Of a stretch of 64,000 nt of DNA, positions 1-12,437 are shown in pieces. Under the pieces are notes generated by a model that worked only from the letters and a program-made list of their open reading frames with translations, searched no databases and had not been told where the DNA came from. The position numbers were made by a program, and so were the translations under genes. Every line of letters starts with the position of its first letter. The stretch's first letter is position 1. The DNA comes from Toxonevra muliebris. Lineage: Eukaryota; Arthropoda; Insecta; Diptera; Pallopteridae. The stretch is from assembly GCA_963691655.1 (NCBI GenBank), contig OY829328.1, positions 89,284,400 to 89,348,399 on the forward strand, given 5' to 3'.

Positions 1-1
1 G

Positions 2-1330
2 CTAGCAGAACTGCAACGGGGTGATGGTGCATTTGTGAAATGTTTGCATGCTGTGGGAACACCAAAAAGTGGCAAAATCGATGTGCCATCATGGCCGTGT
101 GATCCTGAGCGTACGATCATTTTGCATAAACCTGCAAACAATGAAATTGTTTCGTATGGCTCGGGGTATGGCGGCAATTCGCTGCTGGGAAAAAAATGTT
201 TTGCGTTACGTATTGGCAGCACTATAGCCAAGCGTGAAGGTTGGCTAGCCGAGCATATGCTAATACTGGGCATTACAAATAAAAAAGGTGAAAAAATCTA
301 TATTGCGGCTGCTTTCCCTTCGGCATGCGGTAAGACAAACTTGGCTATGATGACACCTACGTTGCCCGGCTATAAGGTAGAGTGTGTGGGCGACGATATT
401 GCGTGGATGAAGTTTGATGGTCAGGGAGTACTGCGTGCCATTAATCCAGAGAACGGATTCTTTGGTGTGGCTCCTGGTACCGCCATGTCCACAAATCCCA
501 TAGCGATGAATACAGTTTTTCGTAATTCGCTGTTTACTAATGTCGCATCAACGTCTGATGGTGGCGTCTACTGGGAAGGTATGGAAGAGTCAAACATCAA
601 AGGTGTAACTGTTACAGACTGGTTGGGCAAACTGTGGTCGAAAGAATCTGGTAAATCTGCAGCACATCCCAATTCACGCTTTTGCACTCCCGCCCACCAG
701 TGTCCCATCATTGATCCGGCATGGGAAGATCAAGCGGGTGTGCCCATCAGTGCCATACTCTTCGGTGGACGTCGTCCAGTAGGAGTACCACTCGTTTATG
801 AGGCACGCTCATGGGCACATGGTGTCTTCGTTGGCGCAGCAATGCGTAGTGAAGCCACCGCGGCAGCGGAACACAAAGGCAAAATGATTATGCATGACCC
901 TTTTGCTATGCGTCCATTTTTCGGTTATAACTTCGGTGATTATCTGCGCCACTGGTTGAGTATGGAACAGCACGGTAAAGTTCCTAAAATCTTTCATGTT
1001 AACTGGTTCCGTAAGAGTGCTGACGGCAAATTTCTTTGGCCTGGTTTTGGTGAAAACTCACGTGTGCTCGATTGGATCTTTAGACGTGTGAAGGAAGAAC
1101 AGTGCTACGTGGACTCAGCGATTGGTCATTTACCTAGTGAGGGCGCGCTGAATACGCAAGGCATGAAAGGTGAAGTAAATGTGAAGGAATTGTTTAATTT
1201 ACCCAAAGATTTCTGGCAGCAAGAAACGCAAGATATTGAGAAATATTTCAAAGCGCAAGTAGGTGACTATCTACCGCAAGAGGTCGCTAACGAACTAAAG
1301 GAACTGAAACAGCGCGTAGATAAAATGTAA
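2..1330 (+). CDS. Pepck2: Phosphoenolpyruvate carboxykinase (GTP), 5' end outside window (upstream tandem copy)
   Basis: The open frame runs from the window edge ([16 protein letters not shown]) to TAA at 1328-1330, so the first ~200 residues lie upstream; 442 residues are visible with no intron. PEPCK converts oxaloacetate and GTP to phosphoenolpyruvate, CO2 and GDP. Family marks seen: the P-loop with the reactive cysteine FPSACGKTN, kinase-2 [19 protein letters not shown], the omega-loop lid [12 protein letters not shown], and HVNWFRK. It is co-linear with the complete copy downstream and by eye about three quarters identical to it over the shared part, so this is an old tandem pair. Drosophila also carries Pepck1 and Pepck2 side by side; the symbol here rests on that order, not on a diagnostic residue. 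An N-terminal mitochondrial signal, if any, cannot be judged. A GTG at 35 is not a start: the frame and homology continue upstream of it. Confidence 0.95.
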   Translation, partial: LAELQRGDGAFVKCLHAVGTPKSGKIDVPSWPCDPERTIILHKPANNEIVSYGSGYGGNSLLGKKCFALRIGSTIAKREGWLAEHMLILGITNKKGEKIYIAAAFPSACGKTNLAMMTPTLPGYKVECVGDDIAWMKFDGQGVLRAINPENGFFGVAPGTAMSTNPIAMNTVFRNSLFTNVASTSDGGVYWEGMEESNIKGVTVTDWLGKLWSKESGKSAAHPNSRFCTPAHQCPIIDPAWEDQAGVPISAILFGGRRPVGVPLVYEARSWAHGVFVGAAMRSEATAAAEHKGKMIMHDPFAMRPFFGYNFGDYLRHWLSMEQHGKVPKIFHVNWFRKSADGKFLWPGFGENSRVLDWIFRRVKEEQCYVDSAIGHLPSEGALNTQGMKGEVNVKELFNLPKDFWQQETQDIEKYFKAQVGDYLPQEVANELKELKQRVDKM

Positions 1331-1430
1331 AGATAAACAACAAAAATAGACAAAAAAGTGACTGAAAAGATTTTTATAATGCAAAGCTGTAAATATTAAA
1401 TGTATTTTGATTTATTTTTTTTTTATTTGT

Positions 1431-1436
1431 AATAAA
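1431..1436 (+). promoter_or_regulatory. Poly(A) signal of upstream PEPCK gene
   Basis: AATAAA lies about 100 bases after the stop codon, following a T-rich run, and is the first canonical hexamer downstream of the gene. Confidence 0.6.
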
Positions 1437-1460
1437 TTGATGGTATAGAAATAATTACTA

Positions 1461-1711
1461 TGTTTTACATTTCTTGCTACTTCTTTACCCACTTGGCAAC
1501 AGGTAAAAATATAAGTATCTCAACGCATTGTAAAAACGAAATAGGACACTGTTATGACGCATCCTTTTTTCTATTGGTTTTGAAGTAGGAACTAAATGTA
1601 AGTGTGAAATAAAAATTGTATATTTAGCTTTCATTTGTATTGGTAATAAAACATATGTTTTGTATTTCTTGCTACTTCTTTACTCACTGGGAACCAGGTA
1701 AAAAAGTAAGT
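1461..1711 (+). repeat. Diverged direct repeat pair
   Basis: A core reading TTTCTTGCTACTTCTTTAC, followed by a CACTTGGCAACAGGTAAAAA-like segment, occurs near 1469-1507 and again near 1664-1704 with a few mismatches and a spacing of about 195 bases. This looks like a local duplication or two copies of a short dispersed repeat. Confidence 0.6.
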
Positions 1712-4700
1712 ATTTAATTGGCGCCATTTCGACGAGTCTTGAAACTAGACTCGTTTTTTTACATTTTAAGCAGTAATTTATTTAAAAAAAAAACTTTCTT
1801 ATATATTCTTTGGGTTAGAAGCACACGGATTTGATAATCTGAAAGGATTTTTGAAATATGGAATAGGAATTTTTCTTCTATTATCAAGATGGTGTCCATA
1901 TGGTCTCATATATTGATTGTTTCTTTCCTGTTTGGGTATTCATGAGTTTTTATAATTAGAATTAATCAACAACAAGTTTTTTATCAACCTCCTCCTGCCT
2001 TCATTTCTGCATGGCAATCACTTCTATCTTGTTTTTATATGACTTCTGCAATACAAAAATTGATTAAACTTATAAAGAAAAACATAATTTTGTAAATAAG
2101 TCATAAAATATTTAAAAGAACCTGCCTCCAAAGCAAAAAATAGCAAACAGCAAGTTTTACTTTTTGATATTGAAATGTATTTCAGTAAGCTACATATGAA
2201 AGTTTAGGTTCGATTTGTCTGCATCATCACGGTTCCGTATATGAAATCGAAAGTTGATTAAAAATTCAAAGGCAAAATCTATGACTGCACCTGATTTATT
2301 ACACTCAAGTACTTAGAAAACTATGAACGCCAGAATATTTAAGTATTAATATTGAATTGTTAATTTGAATTGTAGGGTGTTACCTGAAGGGCTTTTTTCA
2401 TCTACTACTCCGTTTCCTCTTATCGGTACCATAGACTAAACTATTTTTTAACTGATAGTAGTTATGTGTATAGCACTTAACCTTCGCCTTAACCCCTGAA
2501 TAGTTTCGTTTTACTATTTTACTTGAACTATTTGGAGCTATTTATAAAATATTTCCAGTTTTTAATACTGACGTAAATGCATAATTTAAATTTAGTAAAT
2601 TTATTAAAAACAAAATTTTTTCTATTGTATTACTTTTCAATTTTAATTTCGAATGATAAAAACAAATTAAGTAACTTTTCAGTTACGATTCGTAGAAGAT
2701 AAACAGGAAATTCTAGTTAGTTTTGGAAGATATTTTACAATTTAAAACAAAAGCAACCAGTTTAATTGAAAGCTGCTGAAGTTGAAGAGTTATTAAGCAG
2801 GTAAGAATGAGATGAAAACTGGATGGCAATTTAAAAATTTCTTGAATTAGTGAAATTCTTATTGCGTTTCTTAATGCATTCTTAGCTACATACTTATTTA
2901 CGCACTTTTTCGTTCTTCTAAAAAGTCTTATAATTCCGGAACAACGCTCATAACGCCGAATATTTAATTGTAGAGAATACTAGAATGTTCATTTCCTAAT
3001 TGGAACAAAATATATTTCTTAATTCTTCATATTTTTAGATAAAATTACATTACAAATTCATAGCTTTTAATGACTACTATACATATGTAAGTATCTAAAT
3101 ACTGAAATCAAAATAAGTATGAAATATTATCTCTGTCTTGCAATAACCTTGTAAAGTAACGGAAATTTTGCAAATAAATAGCAAACAACTTAATGCTTAT
3201 CATCTCACTCTACTAAATATAGGTCTCAAAAAAAGATTTATACTATGAATGCTTTAATACAAATATATCAAATCATATGACTCGGTTTAGATACAGCACT
3301 GGATATGTATTCATTTGAAAGTGAATGTAGCTATAATTTCATAATAATATTGCGTATATACAACACATGACCGATGATTCTGGTGATGATGATTTAAGGA
3401 GACCTTCATTTCACCTATAAAGCGCATGATCACGATTTATCAAAAGATCGCCACAGTGGGCATTAACGCCTGCTACCAAGAGCAGCAGCAGCAAAAACCG
3501 GTGAGGCAATAAACATCACACGCGAAGAAGAATAAAATTGTCATGCGGATAAATAGATATACATAAAGATGTGTTTGCTTGGACACACGGACAACGACTT
3601 CATCATTGTCAAGATGGCAACACGCCATCATATTTGCTGACTGACCAACAATATCGCACTGTTGCGTTGTTGTCATGAGTTTTTATTGAGAAAATTTTAT
3701 AATATAATTTGGTTATTTCTGTCAAAGTGACAAATCAGCAACATTGTTTTTGTAACTTTTTATTGAAAAGAAAACTGCACATGTGATTTTCAAAGGAAAA
3801 TTAGGCACACATGTATATGTTCTATCACATATGATATACACATGTTTTAACAATTAAAGCGAATGTGCTAGGGGCTTGTCTAGAGTAGAAATGCTCGTAT
3901 ATATAATTTTGTTGTTTTATTTTGTTGCAAAGAAGATTCAGAAATTAATAATTTCTTTATATTTTGCATTCGTCTTGGTTTTGGTATTTATTTGTTTAAA
4001 TTTTAAACTTTTTACAAATTCTTTAACACAACAATAAAGCGAAAAATAACTTTAAACCATTTTTGACTTTCAAATCACCTGATAATGTTTTTCTTTTTTC
4101 TGTTTTTTACGATTTCTTGTTTTTTAAACACACACACAAAGAACAAGCCCAGAAAAGCATATACCCATACCGTCACAATATTTACAGCTCGAATGAGACA
4201 CACACCACCACCTAAATTCAAATACAAAGTCTAAATTTTTTATTGCTTTTGATATTTATTATACCCTACATCTTTAAAAAAGGAGTGTGTAGAGTACAGT
4301 TGCTTTGCAGAATAAAAGTTGTTATCGGAATTATTAATATGCATTTGTATAGAACAATATATTTAAATGGATTAAGGTAGGAGTCTAATTTTTAGCATTC
4401 TTGTTGTCCTAACAGTAGTTTGAAAAAATCCTCGAAGTTCCTAACCAAATTTTGGCAAAAAAAAATTTGAATATATCTGAAATTCTTTCTTCTGGAATAA
4501 CAAAAACCATATAACAAGTTTTGTTCAGTTCGGGTACAGAACACTAAAAAAAATTTACACAGGAACCCACCTTTTGTATAAAAAATGATTCCTCCAAAAA
4601 GTTTCTTTGAAAGGAATATTGAAGTGAAACAACCTAATTCGATATATTAGTTTAGTTGAAGTAATACATAGCACATAGAATATTTTGAGTAAGAACTGGT

Positions 4701-5675
4701 GGAATCAGACAAAGCAAATTGTTGTTGAAAAATATACACTTTATTCTGACTATAATTACGAAGAAATATATTCTAAATTAGACAATAAATTAATACAAAA
4801 TTTTAGCGTATTTCATTTCCATGGATCAACTTGAGTACAACATCCACTTTTTGTATAGTTTACTGAAGCTTAAAGTTTTATCTGAATGGTTTTACTAGTT
4901 TCTTAATTATAAATTTACTTTGATATGCATAAATAGGGCGTGTCAGCTGTGTATACTATCTATACATACATATATACATATATATGTGCCTACATATGTA
5001 CAATAAATATGTGCATATGTATAATTACTTTTAAAATGTCAATAACATCATTAACTAAAACTTTATACCCTCAAGAGCAGAAAACAAAGAAATTATCAAG
5101 AAACGCTTATCACTAGAAATTTATAGCAACGAGTCCAAACAAATTTATTTGTATACATATGTAAAGTATAGAAATAACAAATACACGAGGTTGTAAAACT
5201 CAATTGCAACTTCGTTTTATTTCTTATCTTTTATGTTATTTTTGTTTTTAGTTGAAATTTATGAAAAACAACACCACTTTTTACGATACTCTGTTGCTAT
5301 ACCGAAAGAAATCTCAATCCAAAACAAAACCATAACACCAACAACATAACGCAGATATAACGGCGAGCCTCCATACCATCAACCAATCAGCTCACGTAAT
5401 ATACCCTCTCTCTTTCGTTGCTACGATATTCGAAAGATCGATTCATCAATGCGTCGCAGAAGAGCATAAAAAATACTAGCACAGACTCACACATAGATAC
5501 GCACATACATAGATATACACACATATGCATATACATCTCTCGCACAAGCGAAAATATGAACAAGTTCTAACCAGCTGCCTGAACAAAACAATAATAATAA
5601 CAAAAAACAACAACAATTGATTACGATTTTACGATGATGACGCCTGCGAGCGTAGCGTCCATGCAATTTGGCGTG

Positions 5676-5740
5676 TATAAAAGCGCGCTCCGCACAACAG
5701 CAGGCATCAGTTACTCGTTGCTTGAGTAAATGGAAAGATC
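5676..5740 (+). promoter_or_regulatory. Core promoter of the complete PEPCK gene (TATA, Inr, DPE-like)
   Basis: TATAAAAG sits at 5676-5683. A perfect insect initiator TCAGTT is at 5707-5712, giving a start at A5709 with the TATA box about 33 bases upstream. AGATC at 5736-5740 fits the RGWYV downstream promoter element at +28 to +32. The predicted 5' leader is then 5709-5993 with the ATG at 5994. All three motifs are seen directly; use of this start site is inference. Confidence 0.75.
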
Positions 5741-5993
5741 AAGTGAAATAAACAGTGATCTAAAAAAATTAAATTTTGACAAAAAACTTTGGAGGAACAT
5801 ATGAAAATATTCATACAAAACACAAATTAAGTGAAAAACTAATTTAATAAAAATTATTAAACGTTTGTGATATAAATATTGTGATTCCTTTATTCTAAAG
5901 CACATTTTAGAAAACAAAGTTGTTCTAAACTTTAAATTCTAAAATAAATTTAATTCAAATACTAGAAAAAAAAATTAAAAACAAATCATCAAA

Positions 5994-8062
5994 ATGCCTG
6001 AACTCATTGAACAAATTAAACAAATGTAAGTATCTCTCCTATATCCTTCGATCATTCGAATCTGAATTTGAGAGAAAGTAACTTTTCCACATAAACCGAA
6101 TCAAATCGTTATTAATTGTACTAATTTTTCTCTCGCTCTCTCCATACTTGCAGCTCTACCTCTGCCTGTTTGACTCCACAGAGCAAGAACAAGCAAAACA
6201 ACTGCGGGCTCTACAGTCACATTCGTGGCGTTCATCTGTCATATGGTGATGTTGCCTGTTTGACCCCCGCTGTCAAGACATTTGTCGAGGAATCGGTTGT
6301 TCTCTGCCAACCCGATCAAATTCATATTTGTGATGGCTCTGAAATGGAAAACAAGATGCTCATCAAGATCATGCTGGAAGCTGGCACCATTGTCGCCTTG
6401 CCCAAGTATGAGAACTGCTGGTTGGCACGCACCAATCCCTCTGATGTAGCCCGCGTTGAATCGCGTACATTCATTTGCACCGATCGCAAAGAGGAGACTA
6501 TTCCCACACCCAAGGAGGGAGTCAAGGGTACACTCGGCAACTGGATGTCCCCCGCCGATATGGATAAGGCAGTGCAAGAACGTTTCCCCGGCTGCATGAA
6601 GGGACGCACCATGTATGTTGTACCATTCAGTATGGGTCCTGTCGGTTCCCCACTCTCGAAAATTGGCATTGAAATTACCGATTCACCATATGTTGTCGCT
6701 TCAATGCGCATTATGGCACGCATGGGTGCTCCAGTGTTGGATCAATTGCGCAAGCATGAAGAGTTCGTTAAAGCATTGCACTCACTTGGCACACCAGCTA
6801 GTGGTGTTGTGGAGCGTACTTCCTGGCCATGCGATCCTGAACGTACCATAATTTTGCATAAGCCACAATCCAATTTGATTGTCTCCTATGGTTCCGGTTA
6901 TGGTGGTAATTCATTATTGGGCAAAAAATGTTTTGCTCTGCGTATTGGCAGCACTATTGCTAAGAAGGAAGGTTGGTTAGCCGAACATATGCTGATCTTG
7001 GGTGTTACTGATCCAAAGGGCGTTAAACGGTACATTACTGCAGCTTTCCCCTCAGCATGCGGCAAAACAAATTTGGCTATGTTGAATCCCTCATTGCCCG
7101 GCTATAAGGTGGAGTGCGTTGGAGATGATATTGCCTGGATGAAATTCGACGACAATGGTGATTTACGTGCCATTAACCCAGAGAATGGTTTCTTTGGTGT
7201 TGCTCCCGGCACTTCTGTTGAGACCAATCCTATTGCGATGGCTACCGTCTTCAAGGATACCATCTTCACCAATGTCGCTTCCACTTCCGATGGTGGCGTC
7301 TACTGGGAAGGCATGGAAAGCAGCTTGGCTCCCGGAGTACAAATTCACGATTGGTTGGGACAACCATGGACTAAGGAGTCTGGAAAGCATGCTGCTCATC
7401 CCAACTCACGTTTCTGCACACCTGCTGCTCAATGTCCAATCATCGATCCTGCATGGGAGGCTCCTGAAGGTGTACCAATTAGCGCAATGCTTTTCGGTGG
7501 TCGCCGTCCTGTTGGCGTACCACTTATCTATGAGGCACGTAACTGGACTCATGGTGTCTTCATTGGCTCAGCAATGCGTAGTGAATCCACTGCAGCGGCC
7601 GAGCACAAAGGTAAAGTAATCATGCACGATCCCTTTGCTATGCGTCCATTCTTTGGCTATAATTTCGGTGACTATGTGCAACATTGGTTGAGCATGGAAA
7701 AACGCGGCAAAGTACCCAAGATCTTCCACGTAAATTGGTTCCGCAAAGGTGCAAATGGCAAATTCATGTGGCCTGGATATGGTGATAATGCTCGTGTGGT
7801 CGACTGGATCCTGCGTCGTTGCAACGGTGAAGATTGCTACGTTGACTCAGCAGTTGGTCATATTCCCGCAAAGGATCAATTGAACTTGGTTGGTATGGGC
7901 GAAAATATCGACTTGGATGAATTATTCTCATTGCCAAAAGATTTCTGGACTCAAGAAGTCAAAGATATTCGCACATACTTTGAGTCACAGATCGGTGCAG
8001 ATTTGCCTCAAGAGATTTATGCTGAACTTGATAACCTCGAACAAAGAGTTGCAGCTATGTAA
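5994..8062 (+). CDS. Pepck1: Phosphoenolpyruvate carboxykinase (GTP), complete
   Basis: Two exons, 5994-6025 and 6154-8062, joined across a 128-base intron (GTAAGT donor, TTGCAG acceptor), encode 646 residues beginning [10 protein letters not shown]; the Drosophila enzyme is about the same length. It makes phosphoenolpyruvate from oxaloacetate with GTP, feeding gluconeogenesis and glyceroneogenesis. Visible motifs: substrate-binding R-loop VARVESRT, P-loop FPSACGKTN with reactive Cys near residue 313, [19 protein letters not shown], lid loop [12 protein letters not shown], nucleotide-site HVNWFRK. The start is set by the small first exon directly downstream of a TATA/Inr promoter; a TTG at 6170 in the same frame is internal. 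It follows the 3' end of the other PEPCK copy by 4.6 kb on the same strand. I see no N-terminal presequence, so a cytosolic enzyme is likely. Confidence 0.97.
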
Positions 8063-8281
8063 GAAGTTCAATTTAATTATTTGATACCTGTTTGCATAGA
8101 GTTCTATCTAATCTGTATGTTAATCCCACGATTTTATGCAAGAAATTATTTATTGTAGAAAATATTTATCTATATACTTTATAAGTATACATTGTATGTA
8201 AAAACAATTTTTATATTAATTTTAAGAAATCATCTTAGTTTTAGAAAAAAATCATTACTAAAAACAAACAAACAAAATCCT

Positions 8282-8287
8282 AATAAA
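8282..8287 (+). promoter_or_regulatory. Poly(A) signal of complete PEPCK gene
   Basis: AATAAA followed by TGTGTGCC, a GT-rich stretch typical of a cleavage-downstream element, about 220 bases after the stop codon. Confidence 0.65.
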
Positions 8288-8879
8288 TGTGTGCCATAAA
8301 TGCATTTTAAATAATATAAAAAATAGATTTGTTTTTCTTTAAAAAGATAATTTGCTATCAAGAATTTATATGCAGTTATTGGATACAAAGATGAGGAATT
8401 AAAATAAAATCCTTTAATTTTGAATAGGAACTAAAGACTTTTTGATAAGCTGTTATGATCTAACTAAATTATTTGGAGCATTGATGCACTGGAACAGCAG
8501 TAAAGGTTTCCTTTTAACATTGCAGCCAAAACAATGATTTCAAAGACAAAAATCTTAATGGTTTCCGTGCTTAAATACGGTTAGGTTAACCACTTAACCG
8601 AACTTTAATTCTTTCATGATGGTTAAAAGTCTTCTAAGCGTAGTTTTCAATTCAAATGAGAATTCTTTCTAGTCTTCTCCTTCCAAAGACTTCAGAAATA
8701 GTAATTGCTTTAATGTTAACTCGTATACGCTTTGGATAATGGAAGCTCTAACATTCTCTCGTGGAAGTCACTGAAGCTTTTTGGCAAAAAGTTTTTATTC
8801 GTCTGCACAGAAGCTCATGAAATACCATCGTCAACCCCTAAGCAAACAATTTTTGCATTCATATAGTTAAGAAATCAGC

Positions 8880-9118
8880 AACAAACTTACAGTTTCAATT
8901 GAGCAGCGTGACGGTTACATTCGAAAAAACGTTCTCAACCGCGTGGTGTCTGTGTGAATTGTGTTTGTGTGCCTACAACCGTGTGTTGTTATCTATTTAA
9001 CTACTACTGCATTTAGTAGCTACTTTGAGAAGTGCTAGTGTGGTGCGATTTAACAGTGGAAGAGTAACAGCAAGCAGGAGCAACAACAACAACAGGAACA
9101 GCAGGAATGTGCTTCAAG
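8880..9118 (+). other. Candidate non-coding first exon of the RGK gene
   Basis: A patch of clearly lower AT content, with CAG/CAACAA runs typical of fly 5' leaders, ends in CTTCAAG followed by GTATTC, a possible donor. It lies 4 kb upstream of the first coding exon, which begins with an acceptor and in-frame stops and so needs an upstream leader exon. The link is inferred from position and composition only. Confidence 0.25.
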
Positions 9119-10261
9119 GTATTCAACATTTTGCAGCGCCTCCTCAATTAAAACTTCATCTCCTCGTTTTTGTTTTTATTCTGAGTTTTTTCTGCTTCTT
9201 GGTATCATTTTTGGTACAGCGGTAAATAAAGCAATTAAGCACGCATTAAAATGGCGTTGTGAAGAGGGGTGGCAGAAGATGAGGAAACAAGCAAGAATGA
9301 TGGTTATATTTACTATGTATGAAAATAAAAAAAGGATTACAACAACGTGGTGCTGGATATTGCAACACTTGTTGCTGCCAGCTCGTTTGCTGACTGCTCG
9401 CAAACTGCAAATGACATTTTTTCTTCATAATTTGTTGTTTTTTTTTTTGGTTTATTTGTTTGTTGTTTGCCTTTTGCCCTTGGCATCTACAGCTATGAAT
9501 TAAGGCGCAACAGCAATAAGTAATGGCAAGAGGGTAGGGGACAAGAGGGAGGAAGGCTTATGGGAATGTGATGGCTTCCTGATTTGTTGTTGGCTAGCGC
9601 TGCTATTCATTAAGATTTATGGTTTTTGTTGTACATAAATAGTTGTTGTAATTGGTGATGCGGAGAAGCAAAGGCGGACAGGCAGGCAGGCAGACGATAC
9701 GACGACAGCATCGAGAGACGAGACAGCGACTAGCATTAAAAAAAAAAGAAGAGAGACCAGCATAAATTTACATAAGATTTACACACAAAGCTAAACGACG
9801 CATAAAATCAATAAAGAGACCTTTTTCTTCTTTTCATTCTTCTTTGTTGTTGTACATTATACCGCTATTTCTTTCCGTTTTACTTTGATGGCTCATGGTA
9901 TTTTCTATGAGCTTCAGAAATAAAGAGTTAACAATTCCAAAAGCAAAAAAAAAAAGGTACAAGTAGAAAGGAAACACATTGAATTTAATTTTCACTCAAA
10001 TTCTTGAATCTCAGTAGCGGCCATTGAAGTCCTTGAAATATTGATTTCAATTGTATTATCATTACCATTCGTCATTATTGTATGTGACTGACAGCCTTCT
10101 AACCTTTCCAACTTTTTCTAACTTTTCTTCTTTTCACTTTCTTCTCCTCTCTAACCTTTTAATCTCTCTCACTTTTGTTGCTTTTCCTATTTTTTTGCTA
10201 CTCTATTCTCAATATATTGTCAATATTTCAGTTTTTATGTCTGTATCTATCTGTAATGATG

Positions 10262-10288
10262 TATGCATGTATGTATGTATGTATGTAT
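10262..10288 (+). repeat. TATG microsatellite
   Basis: Several consecutive ATGT units are readable directly. Confidence 0.85.
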
Positions 10289-10939
10289 CGTGTTTTATTC
10301 TGCAACATTTTCAATCAAGTTCATGCAAAAAACAAGAAGAAGTAGAAGAAGTTTCCCTTCCTTTTCCACCCACTGCGTGCGAAAATAATAAAACAGCCAA
10401 CAGGTATATCGCTCATACCTACCAATGTATAATGCCATACACAAGTACCATCGTAAATCCTAACGTACCGTAACAACAATCACATTTACAAACATTCGCA
10501 AGCGCACACATATACACTAACGCACGCACGCACACAAATTCACCACACACATGTACGCACAATTGTGGAGTGATGGAGTTAAAGTGTAATGCACACAAAT
10601 GTCTACATGCATGAATTAGAGTTGTAAAAAAATGATTACTTTTGTAATGATTTGAATTAAGTGCGACACAAAAAAACAAACAAACGAAAAAACAAAGAAA
10701 ATATTTTAATCAAATAGTTAACCTGTCTTGAAAAAGTTTGGGTAATGCGTAATTTTATCACACAAAAAAACACATCGAGCTAGATGATGCAATCCCGGTG
10801 AACCTTGCATTTCGAATATCGAAATCCTAGACACTTCTCAAATGATAAACAAATAAATAGAAAGTACCAGTAAAAAAGAAAACTGGTCAAAAAATAGTAA
10901 AAAAGTATTAAAAAATTCATTGTACAAAATTTTATTACT

Positions 10940-11360
10940 GAGATTCCAGAGATATACCGTACTACAAATAATTCCTGCGATATCTCGTCAAGAGTATTCA
11001 GGTTGTATGGGAGGTGCTACGCCCACTTGATATTAAGAACTCACACTCCACTACAACCTCGGTAAATAATACTTGCATACAAAATCCGTACCGTACTACA
11101 AATGATTCCTGAGATATCTCAGGAGGTATCACAGCCCCTTTTTAATACCACTCAAATCTTTTTTCTAGTATAGCATTGTCACGTCGTTGTACGTAATTTC
11201 AGAACTATATTGTATATGCTTCCAGAGATATACTCAAATAACGATATGATTTGTATGGGAGGTACCACGAACACTTTTCCAAACCCATCCTAATTTTTCC
11301 CACAGAATGTCGTGAACAAATATTACTTCCGTACCAAATCTTAGTACCGTACTACAAACA
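10940..11360. repeat. Degenerate tandem repeat, period about 130 bp
   Basis: TACCGTACTACAAA recurs at about 10955, 11089 and 11345 (spacings 134 and 256, the latter two periods). It alternates with ATTCCTGAGATATCTC-like and GTATGGGAGGTRCYACG-like blocks. The copies are diverged, as in an old satellite-like or transposon-internal repeat. Confidence 0.6.
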
Positions 11361-12437
11361 TGATGAAAATTCACTTCTCCAATCCTCATCGTGAATATTG
11401 ACATGAACGTCAGGTCACATAAGAAATATATTGTGTAAGTTTTAGCTCAATCGGATGGTTAGTTTTTTAGTTTATCGTCGCCAAACGAATTGCTCATTTG
11501 TATATATAAAGATTAAAAAACATTTTCGCATTATTTAAAAGTAAATAAAAAAATAATCCAGATAAGTTCAAATTACTTGAGGATTACATAAACATAATCT
11601 GTCCATTTGTCGGAAACAATCAAATAAAAGTAAGACGATAATCTAATACTTTTGGCAAGGTTAGATTAGTTGTAGCAAATTATTCTATGAATTCTTCTTC
11701 TTCATATGTCCTGCAACTCCTGTAGTACCCTGCAGCGTTATTGTTCTTCAAACTCTTAATTATGAGAATATCTCGTTAGTTGATAGACGTTGCATATGCA
11801 AACAACTGATACACTCTTGGTCAATAAGGCTCGTCACAATTGCGGCGCATTTGGAGCAGCGTAAAGTTGTTATGAGGGGAGAGACAAGAGAAAGATGAGC
11901 TAACGAATTCGCCTAAACCAAGAAGAGCTTACAAGCATATATTCATTTGGGTAGACACCTTCAACTATTCCAAAAACAAAAATACATTCTCCGGAGAGAG
12001 ATATGCCAAGTCATTTTGTGTTAACCAAAACCTGCTGAAAATTACGAAAACTAAATACTAAGAACTAAATCCGAACTATCGCAGATCAAATTGGATTGTG
12101 TAGAGTTAGAAAAAACTTTCACTTTGTTGGTTTATTCACTAGTGGATATTAAGGGGAATTTTGAATTAAAAAAAAAAAAAATTAAATGGATAAAAAAAAT
12201 AAGATCCTCGCTCTTAGGAAATCTCTTGATCCGCTATGCTGCCTATAACATAAACTGTCAACAATTTAAATCTTAGGTTTGAGTATTCGTACTCGCTATG
12301 TAACTATATTCAAAATTTTATATCTAGGAGCAAGCGAAAATGCGAGACAGCTTTAAGTATCTGCGATTTAATGCGTTTACATGCCATATTTTCCAAACAT
12401 CTGCACGTTTTCATATACATATGTATGTAGGTAAACG

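Larger units (their letters stand above)
1331..5675. other. Intergenic spacer between the two PEPCK genes
   Basis: AT-rich DNA with no credible coding frame. It holds the 3' end of the upstream gene, a duplicated ~40-base segment (1461-1510 and 1656-1710), a small hairpin followed by T's (1732-1760), and, toward 5.3-5.67 kb, a less AT-rich stretch that leads into the promoter of the downstream PEPCK gene and probably carries its control elements. I see no recognisable transposon protein here. Confidence 0.5.

Noticed and set aside
1732..1760. Rho-independent terminator
   Set aside because: Hairpin plus T-run is present, but the window is eukaryotic; listed only as a curiosity.
3473..3676. 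Minus-strand frame of 67 codons in the PEPCK spacer
   Set aside because: Low-complexity residues from CAG/T-rich DNA, no promoter or splice context.
6239..7399. Open frames on the opposite strand and in other frames over the PEPCK gene
   Set aside because: They mirror the real coding frame and disappear once the conserved PEPCK protein is recognised; no family match.
9025..9225. 66-codon frame in the putative RGK leader exon
   Set aside because: Asn/Arg-rich translation of CAACAA repeats; it crosses the donor-like site and has no homology.
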